Assembly (NCBI GenBank): GCA_964577295.1
Contig: CAZNYN010000002.1
Coordinates: forward strand, 1 to 64,000
Reading direction: 5' to 3'
Source: CAZNYN01 sp964577295
Lineage (GTDB): Bacteria; Synergistota; Synergistia; Synergistales; Synergistaceae
Length of the DNA: 64,000 bases
Below, one piece after another: positions 27,255-35,467 of the stretch. The first letter of the stretch is position 1. Each line of letters begins with the position of its first letter. The translations under genes and the position numbers were made by a program. The notes beneath the pieces were generated by a model. That model made no database searches, was not told the origin of the DNA, and saw only the letters and a list, made by a program, of their open reading frames with translations.

Positions 27255-28004
27255 TTGACAATATATCGTGATCCAAAGAAAATTGCGGAATATCTTGAAA
27301 AGTGGATAAAGGACGAGTTTGCGGCAGCAGGAGCAAAAAAAGCCGTCTTAGGAATAAGCGGCGGCATTGACTCGGCACTCTTGGCAGGGCTCTTATGCAG
27401 AGCACTCGGACCTGAAAATGTAACGGGCATAATGATGCCATGCCACAGTGGGATTATAGACGAAGAGTATGCAGCTCTTCTGGCGGCCAAATTTGAGTTT
27501 AAAACATACAAAATAGACCTGTCAAAAACTTACGACACACTTCAAAAAGTGATATCAGATGAACTTGGCACGCTCGATACGCTTCCTTCCGCCAACATAA
27601 AACCGCGTCTGCGAATGACGACTCTGTATTCCATCGCTCAGCAGCAGGGCGCTTTAGTCTGCGGCGGCGGCAATAAGGACGAGATCACATACGGTTACTT
27701 CACAAAGTACGGAGACTCGGGTGTTGACCTGCTTCCTCTCGCGGATCTCCTAAAAGGCGAAGTCTGGAGCACTTCGGAATATATCGGCGTACCTGCGGCA
27801 ATTATCGACAGACCACCTACCGCGGCTCTCTGGGAAGGGCAGACTGACGAGAAAGAAATGGGCATGACCTATGCTGAACTTGATACATACATTGCGACGG
27901 GAAATGCCAGTGAAGCGGTAAAAGATAAAGTACAAAGAGCAATAGTCAAAACGGCACATAAGAGAGCTTTTCCTCACATGGCAATACTGCCTAAAGAGCT
28001 TTAA
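27255..28004 (+). CDS. nadE: NAD synthetase (ammonia-dependent type)
   Basis: Amidates deamido-NAD to NAD with ATP. The PP-loop SGGIDSAL is near residue 35. There is no N-terminal glutaminase domain, so it should use free ammonia, as is common in anaerobes that release it from amino acids. Product is about 249 residues. I take TTG at 27255 because GAGGTG lies 7 bases upstream; an ATG at 27240 would precede that site. nadK and nadD also occur in this window. Confidence 0.93.
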   Translation: MTIYRDPKKIAEYLEKWIKDEFAAAGAKKAVLGISGGIDSALLAGLLCRALGPENVTGIMMPCHSGIIDEEYAALLAAKFEFKTYKIDLSKTYDTLQKVISDELGTLDTLPSANIKPRLRMTTLYSIAQQQGALVCGGGNKDEITYGYFTKYGDSGVDLLPLADLLKGEVWSTSEYIGVPAAIIDRPPTAALWEGQTDEKEMGMTYAELDTYIATGNASEAVKDKVQRAIVKTAHKRAFPHMAILPKEL

Positions 28005-28050
28005 CTCTCTTTACATATAATTTTTAATCCAATACATGAGGTGATTTAAT

Positions 28051-28797
28051 TTGTCAGGACATTCAAAATGGGCAAACATCAAACATCGCAAGGCCGGTCA
28101 GGACGCCAAAAAGGGCGTTGCTTTCCAGAAACTTGTCAAGAACATTATCGCAGCCGCTAAAGCAGGCGGCGGCGATCCTAATGCGAACTTCAGACTGAAA
28201 GTCGCAATAGAAAGAGCCAGAGCCGGAAATGTACCCATAGACAATATAGAACGCGGAATCAAGCGCGGTACAGGGGAACTCGGCGGAGCAATGGAAGAAA
28301 TTATATACGAAGGCTACGGCCCCAACGGCGTTGCTGTCATGGTTCAGGCTATGACAGACAACCGCAACCGCACTGCGCCAGAAATGCGCTCACTCTTCAC
28401 AAAGTGCGGCGGCGCTATCGGCGAATTGGGCTGTGTCGCATGGAACTTTGACCGCAAGGGCACAATAGAAGTCGTAGGCGAAGGCATTGACGAAGAAGAG
28501 CTTCTCATGGCGGCAATCGAAGCAGGAGCCGATGACATGACTGCAGAAGACGACGGTTTTGAGATAACATGTGACCCGACGCTTGTATCATCTATAGGCG
28601 AGGCTCTCAAAAATGCTGGTTACAACGTCGACTCAATGGAAATTGAGATGGTCCCCAAAAATACTGTTGCCGTAAACAACAAGTCGGAAGCCGAAAAGCT
28701 ACTCTCCATGGTGGAGCGTTTTGAAGACAATGACGATGTACAGGCAGTTTACGCCAACTTCGATATTCCGGAAGAGATTCTTGCTGAAATCGACTAA
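28051..28797 (+). CDS. yebC: YebC/PmpR-family DNA-binding (TACO1-like) protein
   Basis: Conserved protein of the YebC family, variously described as a transcriptional regulator or a translation factor that helps ribosomes on proline-rich stretches. It begins with the hallmark MSGHSKWANIKHRK and contains GRNI-type motifs and the acidic C-terminal lobes. Length is 248 residues. The start is TTG with GAGGTG 7 bases upstream. It is next to ruvC, the classical partner order (yebC-ruvC-ruvA-ruvB). Confidence 0.96.
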   Translation: MSGHSKWANIKHRKAGQDAKKGVAFQKLVKNIIAAAKAGGGDPNANFRLKVAIERARAGNVPIDNIERGIKRGTGELGGAMEEIIYEGYGPNGVAVMVQAMTDNRNRTAPEMRSLFTKCGGAIGELGCVAWNFDRKGTIEVVGEGIDEEELLMAAIEAGADDMTAEDDGFEITCDPTLVSSIGEALKNAGYNVDSMEIEMVPKNTVAVNNKSEAEKLLSMVERFEDNDDVQAVYANFDIPEEILAEID

Positions 28798-29317
28798 CAG
28801 CATTGTAAAAAACGGAACAATCAGAGCATTAGGAATAGATCCCGGACTCGGAACATTAGGGTACGGGGTCGTTTCACAACATGGAGATATTCTTATATGC
28901 GAAACGTACGGAGTTATCAAAACGCCTACGGATTTATCTCTTACACAGAGACTCTCCGTTCTTTACAATGAAATAAAGAAAAAGGCAGATGAATTTCCTC
29001 CCGACATAGTAGCTGTTGAAAAACTATTTTTCGGACGCAATATAACCACGGCGGAAATGGTATGGCAGGCAAGGGGAGTCATACTGCTTTTAATAGCTCA
29101 GCTTGGGCTTGAACCATACGAACTCAAACCATCCGAGGTCAAGATGGCAGTATGCGGTTACGGTGCAGCGGAAAAAGGACAGGTGCAGGGCATGGTGGCA
29201 CATATGCTGGGTCTCAAAAAACGCCCTTCGCCGGATGATGCGGCCGATGCACTGGCAATAGCCATAGCAGGCTTATCCATGAATTCATATGACAGAAACA
29301 TCATGAAAGGATACTGA
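28781..29317 (+). CDS. ruvC: crossover junction endodeoxyribonuclease RuvC
   Basis: Resolves Holliday junctions after RuvAB migration. The RNase-H-like fold begins with the first catalytic Asp in GIDPGLGTLGYG; others are VAVEKLFFGRN and the C-terminal PDDAADALA. I take TTG at 28781 (product 178 residues), which overlaps the yebC end and has GGAAGAG just upstream. A much earlier ATG would add a non-homologous N-terminus. Confidence 0.95.
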   Translation: MLKSTNSIVKNGTIRALGIDPGLGTLGYGVVSQHGDILICETYGVIKTPTDLSLTQRLSVLYNEIKKKADEFPPDIVAVEKLFFGRNITTAEMVWQARGVILLLIAQLGLEPYELKPSEVKMAVCGYGAAEKGQVQGMVAHMLGLKKRPSPDDAADALAIAIAGLSMNSYDRNIMKGY

Positions 29318-29321
29318 AAAT

Positions 29322-29939
29322 ATGATCAGCACTCTGCACGGTAAGGTCGCTTCAATAGGCAAAGACTCTATAATTCTTGATGTTTCGGGGTTTGGAATAG
29401 AAGTTTTTGCTTCTAAGTCCCTGATTTCAAGAGCCGTTGTATCTGAAGAACTATTCTGCTGCGCATATATGCAGATAAGCGATGCGGGCGTAAATATGTT
29501 CGGGTTTTCTACCGACAGAGAAAAAATTCTTTTTCTGGAGCTGCTTCAGGTCAAAACTGTCGGGGGCAAACTTGCGATAACTTTGCTGCGCCACTTGGAT
29601 GTGGATTATATTTTACAGGCAATCTCGTCGGGCAGCACATCAATGATATCTGTCCCCGGACTTGGCGCTAAACGTGCTGAGAGAATATGCTTTGAGCTGA
29701 AGAATAAAATATCGAAAAAATTTGCCGATCTGCCTGAAAGCGACTCTTCTATTTTGGGCAGTTCTTCTTGTGATTCTTTCGTGCTGGAAGCTTTAACAGG
29801 TCTTGGTTTTACGCAGAGTGAATCATCACGCGCAATCTCTTTGTCCAAGGCTTCGTCCGACGACGATGTATCATGGACAGAAGAAAGCCTCCTGAAAGCG
29901 GCTCTGTCCGTTTTGCAGAGGAATAAGCGAGGAAGCTAA
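29322..29939 (+). CDS. ruvA: Holliday junction DNA helicase subunit RuvA
   Basis: Tetrameric protein that binds the four-way junction and positions RuvB motors. An OB-fold N-terminus (residues 1-60), tandem helix-hairpin-helix region (KTVGGKLAITLL and VPGLGAKRAERI) and a small C-terminal domain that contacts RuvB are all visible. Length is 205 residues. It begins 4 bases after ruvC, and its stop codon is immediately followed by ruvB. Confidence 0.96.
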   Translation: MISTLHGKVASIGKDSIILDVSGFGIEVFASKSLISRAVVSEELFCCAYMQISDAGVNMFGFSTDREKILFLELLQVKTVGGKLAITLLRHLDVDYILQAISSGSTSMISVPGLGAKRAERICFELKNKISKKFADLPESDSSILGSSSCDSFVLEALTGLGFTQSESSRAISLSKASSDDDVSWTEESLLKAALSVLQRNKRGS

Positions 29940-30995
29940 ATGGCTGAAAACACACAAGATAAACTTATTGAGACAATGAGACAGGACAGAGAGGAAGAGG
30001 GTTTTACTCTTCGCCCTCAGGCTCTTGATGACTTTATAGGGCAAAGCGGCCTGAAAGACAAATTAACCATATTTATGACAGCGTCTCTCCAAAGGGAAGA
30101 ACCTCTGGACCACACACTCTTTTACGGCCCTCCCGGACTTGGAAAGACGACTCTGGCAGGTATTATTGCAAAGGAAATGAAGGGTACTTTGAGAGTGACA
30201 ACAGGTCCCGCTCTGGAACGAGCCGGCGACTTGGCGGCAATACTTTCAAACATTCAGCCTAATGACGTGCTTTTCATAGACGAGATACACCGCATGTCTG
30301 CCAATATCGAAGAAATACTATACCCGGCAATGGAAGATTTTTCTCTTTCAATAGTCGTAGGCAAAGGCCCTCTTGCGCGAAGCATCAGGCTCTCATTGCC
30401 TAAATTCACCCTTATAGGGGCTACGACAAGGCTGGGACTGTTAACGTCCCCCCTCAGGGCAAGATTCGGTATAGTTGAGCAGTTAAGCCTCTATTCTCCG
30501 GAAGAACTCACAGCCATTGTAAAAAGAGGAGCGTCAATGCTCGGAGTCAACATCTCCGACCATGCGGCGGAAGAGATAGGCATCCGCTCCAGAGGAACCC
30601 CGCGCGTGGCGCTGCGCCTGCTGAGACGAGTCCGCGATGTTGCCGAAGTCAAAAAAGCCGCGCTTGTAGAAAAAGAGCTGGCACAGTTTGCTCTTGATAT
30701 GCTTGGAGTAGACACGGAAGGTCTTGACGACGGGGACAGGAAATTTCTGCGCGCCCTGGTGGAACTTTTTGACGGAGGCCCTGTCGGGCTTTCGACATTG
30801 GCCGCCGCACTGAATGAGGATGCACAGACAATAGAAGATATCTATGAACCATACCTTATACAAAAAGGTCTTCTGGAACGCACGCCGAGGGGCAGGAAAG
30901 CAACCAGAAACACATGGGAATATTTGGGACTTCCTCTCTCTCCTCACTTTATTCAGTACCAGCAGACACAGCTTCTGCCAGACGAGGACGTATGA
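29940..30995 (+). CDS. ruvB: Holliday junction ATP-dependent helicase RuvB
   Basis: AAA+ motor that drives branch migration. Walker A GPPGLGKTT is near residue 63, Walker B FIDEIHRM near 110, and the sensor GATTRLG near 160. A winged-helix C-terminus ends in TPRGRKAT. Length of 351 residues is normal. There is no gap from ruvA, and its TGA overlaps the ATG of the next small gene. Confidence 0.98.
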   Translation: MAENTQDKLIETMRQDREEEGFTLRPQALDDFIGQSGLKDKLTIFMTASLQREEPLDHTLFYGPPGLGKTTLAGIIAKEMKGTLRVTTGPALERAGDLAAILSNIQPNDVLFIDEIHRMSANIEEILYPAMEDFSLSIVVGKGPLARSIRLSLPKFTLIGATTRLGLLTSPLRARFGIVEQLSLYSPEELTAIVKRGASMLGVNISDHAAEEIGIRSRGTPRVALRLLRRVRDVAEVKKAALVEKELAQFALDMLGVDTEGLDDGDRKFLRALVELFDGGPVGLSTLAAALNEDAQTIEDIYEPYLIQKGLLERTPRGRKATRNTWEYLGLPLSPHFIQYQQTQLLPDEDV

Positions 30996-31216
30996 TGCAC
31001 GGACTGGGTAAAATGCTGATGATTCTCGGCGCTGCGATATTTCTGGCAGGTATTATCCTCACAGCCGCCGCAAAAATGGGCATCACTTTCGGCAGCCTGC
31101 CCGGTGATGTAGCGTACCATAGGAAAAACATTACGGTATTTGCTCCTTTCGGTACAATGATCATCGTGAGCCTTGTACTGACACTTATAATGAATGTGAT
31201 ATCAAAATGGAAATAA
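30992..31216 (+). CDS. DUF2905-family small membrane protein
   Basis: A 74-residue protein with two transmembrane helices and the DUF2905 signature LPGD between them (GSLPGDVAYHRKNI). The function of the family is not known. The ATG overlaps the ruvB stop, with GAGGA a few bases upstream. DUF2905 genes often travel with ruvB or queA, as here. Confidence 0.85.
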   Translation: MMHGLGKMLMILGAAIFLAGIILTAAAKMGITFGSLPGDVAYHRKNITVFAPFGTMIIVSLVLTLIMNVISKWK

Positions 31217-32604
31217 AAAATAAAATATACGCAATACTGTGTTTGGCTATACTCCTGCCGCTTTCTTATGCGCCTGCATTCGCTTACACCGATACTCTCT
31301 CTGTCTTGATAGATTCAAGACAGGAGGGAGGGAAAATAGGCGGAGCTAATATTACTGTGACAGGGGCGGACGGAGTCTCTGATACATTCTCAGGCACTGC
31401 GGATGTGTTTTTTCAAGGCTCATCGGCGGTCATAAACAATAAAAAATATCCAATGCCGGTGACTATAGAATCCCCTGAAGCTCTGCAATGGAACAGCACT
31501 AAGTACAGAGGCGCAATATCCTTAACCTCCATTAACAGCAAATATCTTGTTCTGAATATTGTTGGCAGCGAAGATTACCTTAAGGGAGTGCTTAAGGCCG
31601 AAATTAACCCCAAATGGCCGATAGAAGCACTGAGAGCTCAGGCCGTTATCGCAAGAACCTATGCCGCAAAATCAGAAGGTAAGCACAGCGGATACGACCT
31701 TTGCAGCACAACGCACTGCCAAGCTTATAAAGGAATATCATACGAGACGCCGCAAATAGACGAAGCAGTATCATCGACAGAGGGCCTTATACTTCGCTGG
31801 CAGAACGCTCCAGCCTCTGTCTTTTACCACTCGGACTGCGGCGGAATCACAGCATCTTCTTTGAGTGTGTGGGGAAAACAAATTCCATATCTCCAAGCCG
31901 TAGCCGAACCTGTTCCCGTATCGGGGCCGCATTCGTCATGGCAAAGCACACTTTCCGCCTCCGATATCGAGACCAGGCTTGCCTCAAACGGCATCGGAGT
32001 TGGCTCTATCTCTTCTATCGCTGTCAGCGCGAGAGACGAAAGCGGCAGAGTAGCATCGCTCGAAATAAGGGGGAGTATCTCCACTCAAAAGATGACAGGG
32101 CATAAGTTCAGAACTGTTGTCGGTTCCGATAGGATAAAAAGTACACTTTTCAGCATAAATGACAAGCCGAAACCTGTAAACACACCTATTTCAACTGCAC
32201 CTACAATAACTTATGATACATATACCCCTTCTGTGAAGATTGACAAGAGTAAAATGCCAAAAGACCCGCAGGAACAACTAGTCTGGCTCACCAAGCATAA
32301 AATTTTTACAACAAGAGAACTTATGGATATGCTCTCAAAGCCCGATAAAATCAACAACTATTTAGAAATAGGCATGGCTCGCATAGACGGCAGAACACCC
32401 GCAGTGCAGCCTCAGCAAAACACAGAGGTTCAAACTTCACCCTCGCATAACATTGTACCCTCGGGCGGCATAACGTTTTACGGCATGGGTTGGGGACACG
32501 GCGTCGGCATGTCTCAGTACGGAGCAAAGGCACTTGCGGAAAACGGATGGGATTTTGTCGGGATACTAAATCATTATTTTCCGGGAACGGTGTTAGGACA
32601 GTGA
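31207..32604 (+). CDS. SpoIID/LytB-domain protein, secreted
   Basis: An N-terminal signal peptide (hydrophobic core AILCLAILLPL, then a likely cut after AFA near residue 26) predicts export. The SpoIID domain, a peptidoglycan lytic-transglycosylase-like fold, shows EINPKWPIEALRAQAVIAR and the closing GWGHGVGMSQYGAKA. Between these, residues about 317-418 look like an insertion with a helical segment and a Pro/Gln-rich linker. Length is 465 residues. The start overlaps DUF2905, and queA overlaps or adjoins its end. In a non-sporulating bacterium this would be a wall-remodelling enzyme. Confidence 0.88.
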   Translation: MEIKNKIYAILCLAILLPLSYAPAFAYTDTLSVLIDSRQEGGKIGGANITVTGADGVSDTFSGTADVFFQGSSAVINNKKYPMPVTIESPEALQWNSTKYRGAISLTSINSKYLVLNIVGSEDYLKGVLKAEINPKWPIEALRAQAVIARTYAAKSEGKHSGYDLCSTTHCQAYKGISYETPQIDEAVSSTEGLILRWQNAPASVFYHSDCGGITASSLSVWGKQIPYLQAVAEPVPVSGPHSSWQSTLSASDIETRLASNGIGVGSISSIAVSARDESGRVASLEIRGSISTQKMTGHKFRTVVGSDRIKSTLFSINDKPKPVNTPISTAPTITYDTYTPSVKIDKSKMPKDPQEQLVWLTKHKIFTTRELMDMLSKPDKINNYLEIGMARIDGRTPAVQPQQNTEVQTSPSHNIVPSGGITFYGMGWGHGVGMSQYGAKALAENGWDFVGILNHYFPGTVLGQ

Positions 32605-32612
32605 CAGATATA

Positions 32613-33659
32613 ATGACAATAGATTTGGATAAGACAGCAGCATATGATTATAAACTGCCCAAAGAGTTAATCGCACAAAATCCGGCAGAGCCCAGAGATT
32701 CGGCTCGCCTGCTTGTAATAAAAAGAAACCAAGGGATAATCGCGGAAAAAACATTTAAAGATATAAAAGAATATCTCATCCCCGGTGATCTTTTGGTTAT
32801 GAATGACACACGGGTACTGCCTGCAAGAGTGTTTGGCGTCAAAAAATACGGCGGCGCTAATGTCGAGATATTTTTTCTCCGCCCCGCGCCTTTGCCTAAT
32901 TCATGGATAGCCCTTGTAAAACCGGGGCGTAAGCTGAACGAAGGCACTGTAGTCTCTCTTGACGAGCATACTGACGTGACAGTAGGGGAGAGACTGGAGG
33001 ACGGGTTAAGAATCATATCCTTTCAACCTGACAGCGATCCGTTTGACATCATACACAAGTTCGGAACAACACCGCTTCCTCACTACATAACCCACACAGA
33101 TTCCGAGCCTGAAAGGTATCAAACTGTATATGCAAAGACGGAAAAGGAAAATTCAGTAGCGGCACCTACGGCGGGACTGCACTTCACAACGGAGCTTTTA
33201 CGGGAGCTGAAGCTTATGGGTGTTGATGAGACATTTGTAACCCTTCAAGTGGGGCTGGGAACGTTCCGTCCGGTAAAAGCGGAGAATATCAAGGAACATA
33301 TCATGCACCATGAGACTTGCGAAATATCAAAAGAGACTGCGGAGAAAATAACAAGCACCAAGCAGCGCGGCGGCAGAGTTATCGCAGTCGGAACCACAGT
33401 GGTAAGAACCCTCGAATCTTTTGCGGAGAAGTACGGCGGTGTGAAAGAGGGAACTCTTGACACACAGCTCTTCATATCGCCTGGATATAAATTTAAGGTA
33501 ATAGACGGACTTATAACAAATTTTCATCTGCCAATGAGCACTCTTTTGATGCTTGTATCTGCCTTCGGCGGGTATGAAACAATGATGTCCTCATACGAAA
33601 AAGCGGTGGAGAGGGAGTATAGATTCTTTTCATTCGGCGATTCCATGTTTATATCATAA
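32613..33659 (+). CDS. queA: S-adenosylmethionine:tRNA ribosyltransferase-isomerase
   Basis: Transfers the ribosyl part of SAM to preQ1 in tRNA, giving epoxyqueuosine. Motifs include YDYKLPKELIAQNPAEPRD near the N-terminus, SVAAPTAGLHFT and the C-terminal ITNFHLPMSTLLMLVSAF. About 348 residues. I take ATG at 32613; a GTG at 32601 that overlaps the upstream TGA is a serious alternative. The ribosome binding site is weak for both, suggesting coupling. Confidence 0.95.
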   Translation: MTIDLDKTAAYDYKLPKELIAQNPAEPRDSARLLVIKRNQGIIAEKTFKDIKEYLIPGDLLVMNDTRVLPARVFGVKKYGGANVEIFFLRPAPLPNSWIALVKPGRKLNEGTVVSLDEHTDVTVGERLEDGLRIISFQPDSDPFDIIHKFGTTPLPHYITHTDSEPERYQTVYAKTEKENSVAAPTAGLHFTTELLRELKLMGVDETFVTLQVGLGTFRPVKAENIKEHIMHHETCEISKETAEKITSTKQRGGRVIAVGTTVVRTLESFAEKYGGVKEGTLDTQLFISPGYKFKVIDGLITNFHLPMSTLLMLVSAFGGYETMMSSYEKAVEREYRFFSFGDSMFIS

Positions 33660-33751
33660 GAAACGATGCGCCTTTACACTGTCCGCGTTTAATATGTAGT
33701 TTTTTAAATTGTGCGCTTTTGGCGCAATGCTCAACTGGAGGAGTAATAAGT

Positions 33752-34000
33752 ATGGTCAAAATGTACGGTACAACATTGTGCCCCGATGTCAGAGATGCGA
33801 TTTCTCTGTTTAAGGAAAACGGTATCGATGTCGATTTCAGAGATTTCTCTGATTCTATTTTTAACCTCAAGGAATTTATACTGATGCGCGACAGAGATAA
33901 ATCATTTGACGAAGTTAAAAGATTGGGCTCTATCGGCATTCCCTGTTTTGTCTTTGAAGACGGGAGGATATCCTTCGATCCAAACGATGTAATGAAATAA
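33752..34000 (+). CDS. glutaredoxin-like small thioredoxin-fold protein
   Basis: Codes for 82 residues resembling a glutaredoxin: KMYGTTLCPDVRDAI at the redox site and GIPCFVFEDGR at the cis-Pro loop. Only one Cys stands at the active site (CPDV, not CPYC), and a second Cys follows the cis-Pro. This is unusual and may define a monothiol or alternative disulfide type. GGAGGAG lies upstream of the ATG. It stands alone, closed by a strong bidirectional terminator. Confidence 0.7.
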   Translation: MVKMYGTTLCPDVRDAISLFKENGIDVDFRDFSDSIFNLKEFILMRDRDKSFDEVKRLGSIGIPCFVFEDGRISFDPNDVMK

Positions 34001-34048
34001 AAATTCGGCTGTGCCAAACTATATTGGACACAGCCGAATTTGTTTATC
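34001..34048. terminator. bidirectional intrinsic terminator
   Basis: AAATTCGGCTGTG (34001-34013) is perfectly complementary to CACAGCCGAATTT (34029-34041). A T-rich tract lies on one side and an A-rich tract on the other. It ends both the glutaredoxin-like gene (plus) and hutI (minus). Confidence 0.92.
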
Positions 34049-34070
34049 TTATTTCACTTAATGGCAGATA

Positions 34071-35315
34071 TTAGGCCACATGCTCTCCAAACTTGAATAC
34101 TTCGGAAACAGACGTGCTTCCCGCATGGTATGCCAATGTTGTCGGTGTTTCACCGTCAAGTATAAGGAAGTCAGCCTGTTTGCCGACTTCAAGGCTGCCG
34201 AGGCGTCCCGCTCTGTTTATGGCGTAGGCCGCATTGAGTGTCGAAGCGGTCAGAGCCTCTTCTATGGTCATGTTCATGTGCATTACGCCGAGACCGAATA
34301 TAAAGGGCACGGACTCACAGAAGCATGAGCCTGGGTTGCAGTCTGTTGCAAGAGCCACGGGCACACCCCAGTCTACCATGTCACGGCCTCTGGCAAACGG
34401 TTTCTTTAAGCTGTATGCCGTCGCAGGGAGAAGAACAGCTATAGAGCCCGATTTGCCCATTGCTTTAAGATTTTCCTCGCTCGCTGCCAAAAGGTGCTCG
34501 GCAGAGCGGACGGAAAGTTCCGCGGCAAGCCCTGCACCGCCCAAATCGTGAACTTCGTCTGCATGAATCTTTGTATCAAAGCCCTGAGCCTTCGCCGCAA
34601 TCAGAAGTCTTCTGCTCTGATCAACAGAGAAAACACCGGATTCGCAGAATACGTCGCAGAATTCGGCTATTCCCTGAGCCTTAACCTTGGGGAGCATTTC
34701 GTTTATGAGAATGTCTACAAATGCGTCGGGATTCTCCTTATATTCTGTTGGCACTGCATGCGCTCCCATAAATGTAGGAACAACATCCAGCGGTGTCTCG
34801 CGTGAGACCCTTTCGATTACGGAGAGCATCTTAAGCTCCAAGTCCAAATCTAACCCGTAGCCGCTCTTTATCTCTATTGTCGTTGTTCCTTTTGCAAGAG
34901 CGGAAAGAGCCAGCTTCTTTGTGTTGCTGAAGAGTTCCTCTTCCGTGGCGGATTTCACGGAATTAACTGATGAGAGGATGCCGCCGCCCTTCTTCAATAT
35001 ATCAAGGTAAGGGATGCCCGCAAGTCTCATTCCGAATTCATCTTCACGTCTCTTTGCAAAGCAGAGGTGGGTGTGCGGGTCTACAAAACCGGGGATGACA
35101 CACGCACCTGAAAGGTCGCGTTCCTCGTTCACCGTCTTGTAGTCCAAAGACGCAAGTACATCGCTTTCACTGCCTATTTTGTTTATATGGCCGTCTGTGA
35201 CAAGCATTGCACCCTTCGTATACTCTGTTATCTGTCCCTGTGCGGCACCCGAGAGAGGTTTGCCGTTATCTATCGGAGTAAATATTCTTGCGTTTCTAAA
35301 AAGTTTGGTTACCAT
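34071..35315 (-). CDS. hutI: imidazolonepropionase
   Basis: Third histidine-degradation step: opens 4-imidazolone-5-propionate to formimino-glutamate. Amidohydrolase metal motif DPHTHL has His81 and His83; other motifs are KIHADEVHD and ATDCNPGS. The product of 414 residues starts at the ATG at 35315, where AAGGAGAATTGAC gives a proper ribosome binding site. An earlier in-frame ATG would add a non-homologous leader. hutH lies upstream, but urocanase (hutU), which makes its substrate, is absent between them. Confidence 0.96.
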   Translation of the reverse strand: MVTKLFRNARIFTPIDNGKPLSGAAQGQITEYTKGAMLVTDGHINKIGSESDVLASLDYKTVNEERDLSGACVIPGFVDPHTHLCFAKRREDEFGMRLAGIPYLDILKKGGGILSSVNSVKSATEEELFSNTKKLALSALAKGTTTIEIKSGYGLDLDLELKMLSVIERVSRETPLDVVPTFMGAHAVPTEYKENPDAFVDILINEMLPKVKAQGIAEFCDVFCESGVFSVDQSRRLLIAAKAQGFDTKIHADEVHDLGGAGLAAELSVRSAEHLLAASEENLKAMGKSGSIAVLLPATAYSLKKPFARGRDMVDWGVPVALATDCNPGSCFCESVPFIFGLGVMHMNMTIEEALTASTLNAAYAINRAGRLGSLEVGKQADFLILDGETPTTLAYHAGSTSVSEVFKFGEHVA

Positions 35316-35349
35316 GTCAATTCTCCTTACTGTGTCAGAATTATGTAAC

Positions 35350-35394
35350 GCCCGGTACCTCTTCATATTTGTAATGACGAAAGAGAGACCGGGC
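35350..35394 (-). promoter_or_regulatory. inverted repeat in the hutI leader
   Basis: GCCCGGT (35350-35356) pairs with ACCGGGC (35388-35394), and an inner CTCTT pairs with AAGAG, across two small mismatched joints. It starts just downstream of a candidate -10. It has no U-tract on the coding (minus) strand, so an operator or RNA regulatory hairpin is more likely than a terminator. Confidence 0.5.
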
Positions 35395-35406
35395 TTAAGT
35401 TTTTAA

Positions 35407-35435
35407 ATTATACAGCTATTTGTAAGACGTTAAAA
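35407..35435 (-). promoter_or_regulatory. candidate promoter of hutI
   Basis: On the minus strand TATAAT (forward 35407-35412) lies 17 bases after a weak TTTTAA (35430-35435). It would give hutI a transcript independent of hutH, starting just before the inverted repeat. Confidence 0.45.
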
Positions 35436-35467
35436 CTGATATATTGCTTAAGATTGGCTGAGCAAAG

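Noticed and set aside
33660..33751. Small GCGC hairpin before the glutaredoxin-like gene as a terminator of queA
   Set aside because: The stem is only about four to five pairs and no U-tract follows.
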